DNA from: Cyanobacteria bacterium UBA1186
GTDB taxonomy: Bacteria; Cyanobacteriota; Vampirovibrionia; Gastranaerophilales; Gastranaerophilaceae
Length of the DNA stretch: 5,458 nucleotides
Reading direction: 5' to 3'
Assembly (NCBI GenBank): GCA_002309875.1
Contig: DBYM01000012.1
Span: 30,023 to 35,480, forward strand
How positions within the stretch are numbered: the stretch's first letter is position 1; the number at the start of each line of letters is the position of its first letter. A program made the translations under genes and the position numbers. The notes under the pieces were generated by a model. It did no database searches, was not told the origin of the DNA, and saw only the letters and a list, made by a program, of their open reading frames with translations. Shown piece by piece: positions 5,365-5,458 of the stretch.

Positions 5365-5458
5365 TCATATTAACAGTGCTGATGTTATTCTTGACGATAC
5401 TACGGACGTAATGAAGCAGTATCTTAAAATCAAAAGAGAAAATCCCGGAGCGATACTT
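5345..5458 (+). CDS. mutS: DNA mismatch repair protein MutS, N-terminal fragment (cut by window end)
   Basis: Only 38 codons are visible, open to the last base. After a variable 20-residue lead, TDVMKQYLKIKRENPGAIL (20-38) matches the start of the MutS mismatch-recognition domain, where the family reads roughly 'TPMMQQYLxIKxxxPxxLLFFRMGDFYE'. The Phe-x-Glu mismatch-probing motif would lie just beyond the window. MutS recognises mispairs and starts strand-directed repair with MutL. The ATG at 5345 is the first in frame; no Shine-Dalgarno precedes it (the preceding bases are TACAATTATAACT), and an upstream in-frame TTG at 5309 also lacks one. A leaderless start is likely given the promoter position. 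The next ATG (5411) would remove most of the lead but still keep the conserved MKQYL. The assignment rests on a short match, so confidence is good but not complete. Confidence 0.83.
   Translation, partial: MTNSEINHINSADVILDDTTDVMKQYLKIKRENPGAIL

Noticed and set aside
1..5458. Mobile element, prophage, CRISPR or defence island
   Set aside because: No transposase, integrase, direct-repeat array, tRNA target or nuclease module is present; the genes are housekeeping and envelope genes in consistent operons.

Overview
The window is a compact stretch of bacterial chromosome, AT-rich (GC roughly 40% by eye) and densely coding, using the standard bacterial code with TAA, TAG and TGA all serving as stops. 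I see no RNA gene, mobile element or CRISPR array. The gene content is mostly housekeeping and cell envelope. The source is probably a low-GC gut-type bacterium. The cyanobacterial style of the BioY protein, together with a DUF2993/LmeA-like protein and a GerMN protein, makes a non-photosynthetic relative of Cyanobacteria (Vampirovibrionia/Melainabacteria, e.g. Gastranaerophilales) my best guess. This is inference; a Firmicute is the main alternative.

Layout: (1) Positions 1-405, plus strand: the 3' end of a ribosomal protein S1-type gene. (2) Positions 402-1638, minus strand: a two-gene unit, a TatD-linked-type radical SAM protein followed by the Maf nucleotide pyrophosphatase, overlapping by 11 bp. 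Maf converges on S1 so tightly that their stop codons overlap in one CTAA. (3) Positions 1639-1793: the only sizeable gap inside the minus-strand block, with a weak candidate promoter and a small inverted repeat. (4) Positions 1794-5305, minus strand: a tightly packed operon read from right to left: unknown membrane-anchored protein, LmeA/DUF2993-like secreted protein, GerMN-domain protein, orphan HicB-like protein, RimI acetyltransferase, BioY biotin transporter. Spacings run from an 8-bp gap to a 10-bp overlap, so translational coupling is likely. (5) Positions 5345-5458, plus strand: the first 38 codons of mutS, diverging from the operon across a very short control region where two candidate promoters share their -10 elements.

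The operon's first three products are all predicted to be exported or membrane-anchored and may form an envelope module. The last three are a ribosome/protein acetylation enzyme, a small regulator-like protein and a vitamin transporter. They look co-transcribed for growth-linked expression rather than for one pathway. Nothing here is clearly a new defence or mobile system. The least understood parts are the unknown protein at the operon head, the orphan HicB-like protein, and the pairing of the radical SAM protein with Maf.
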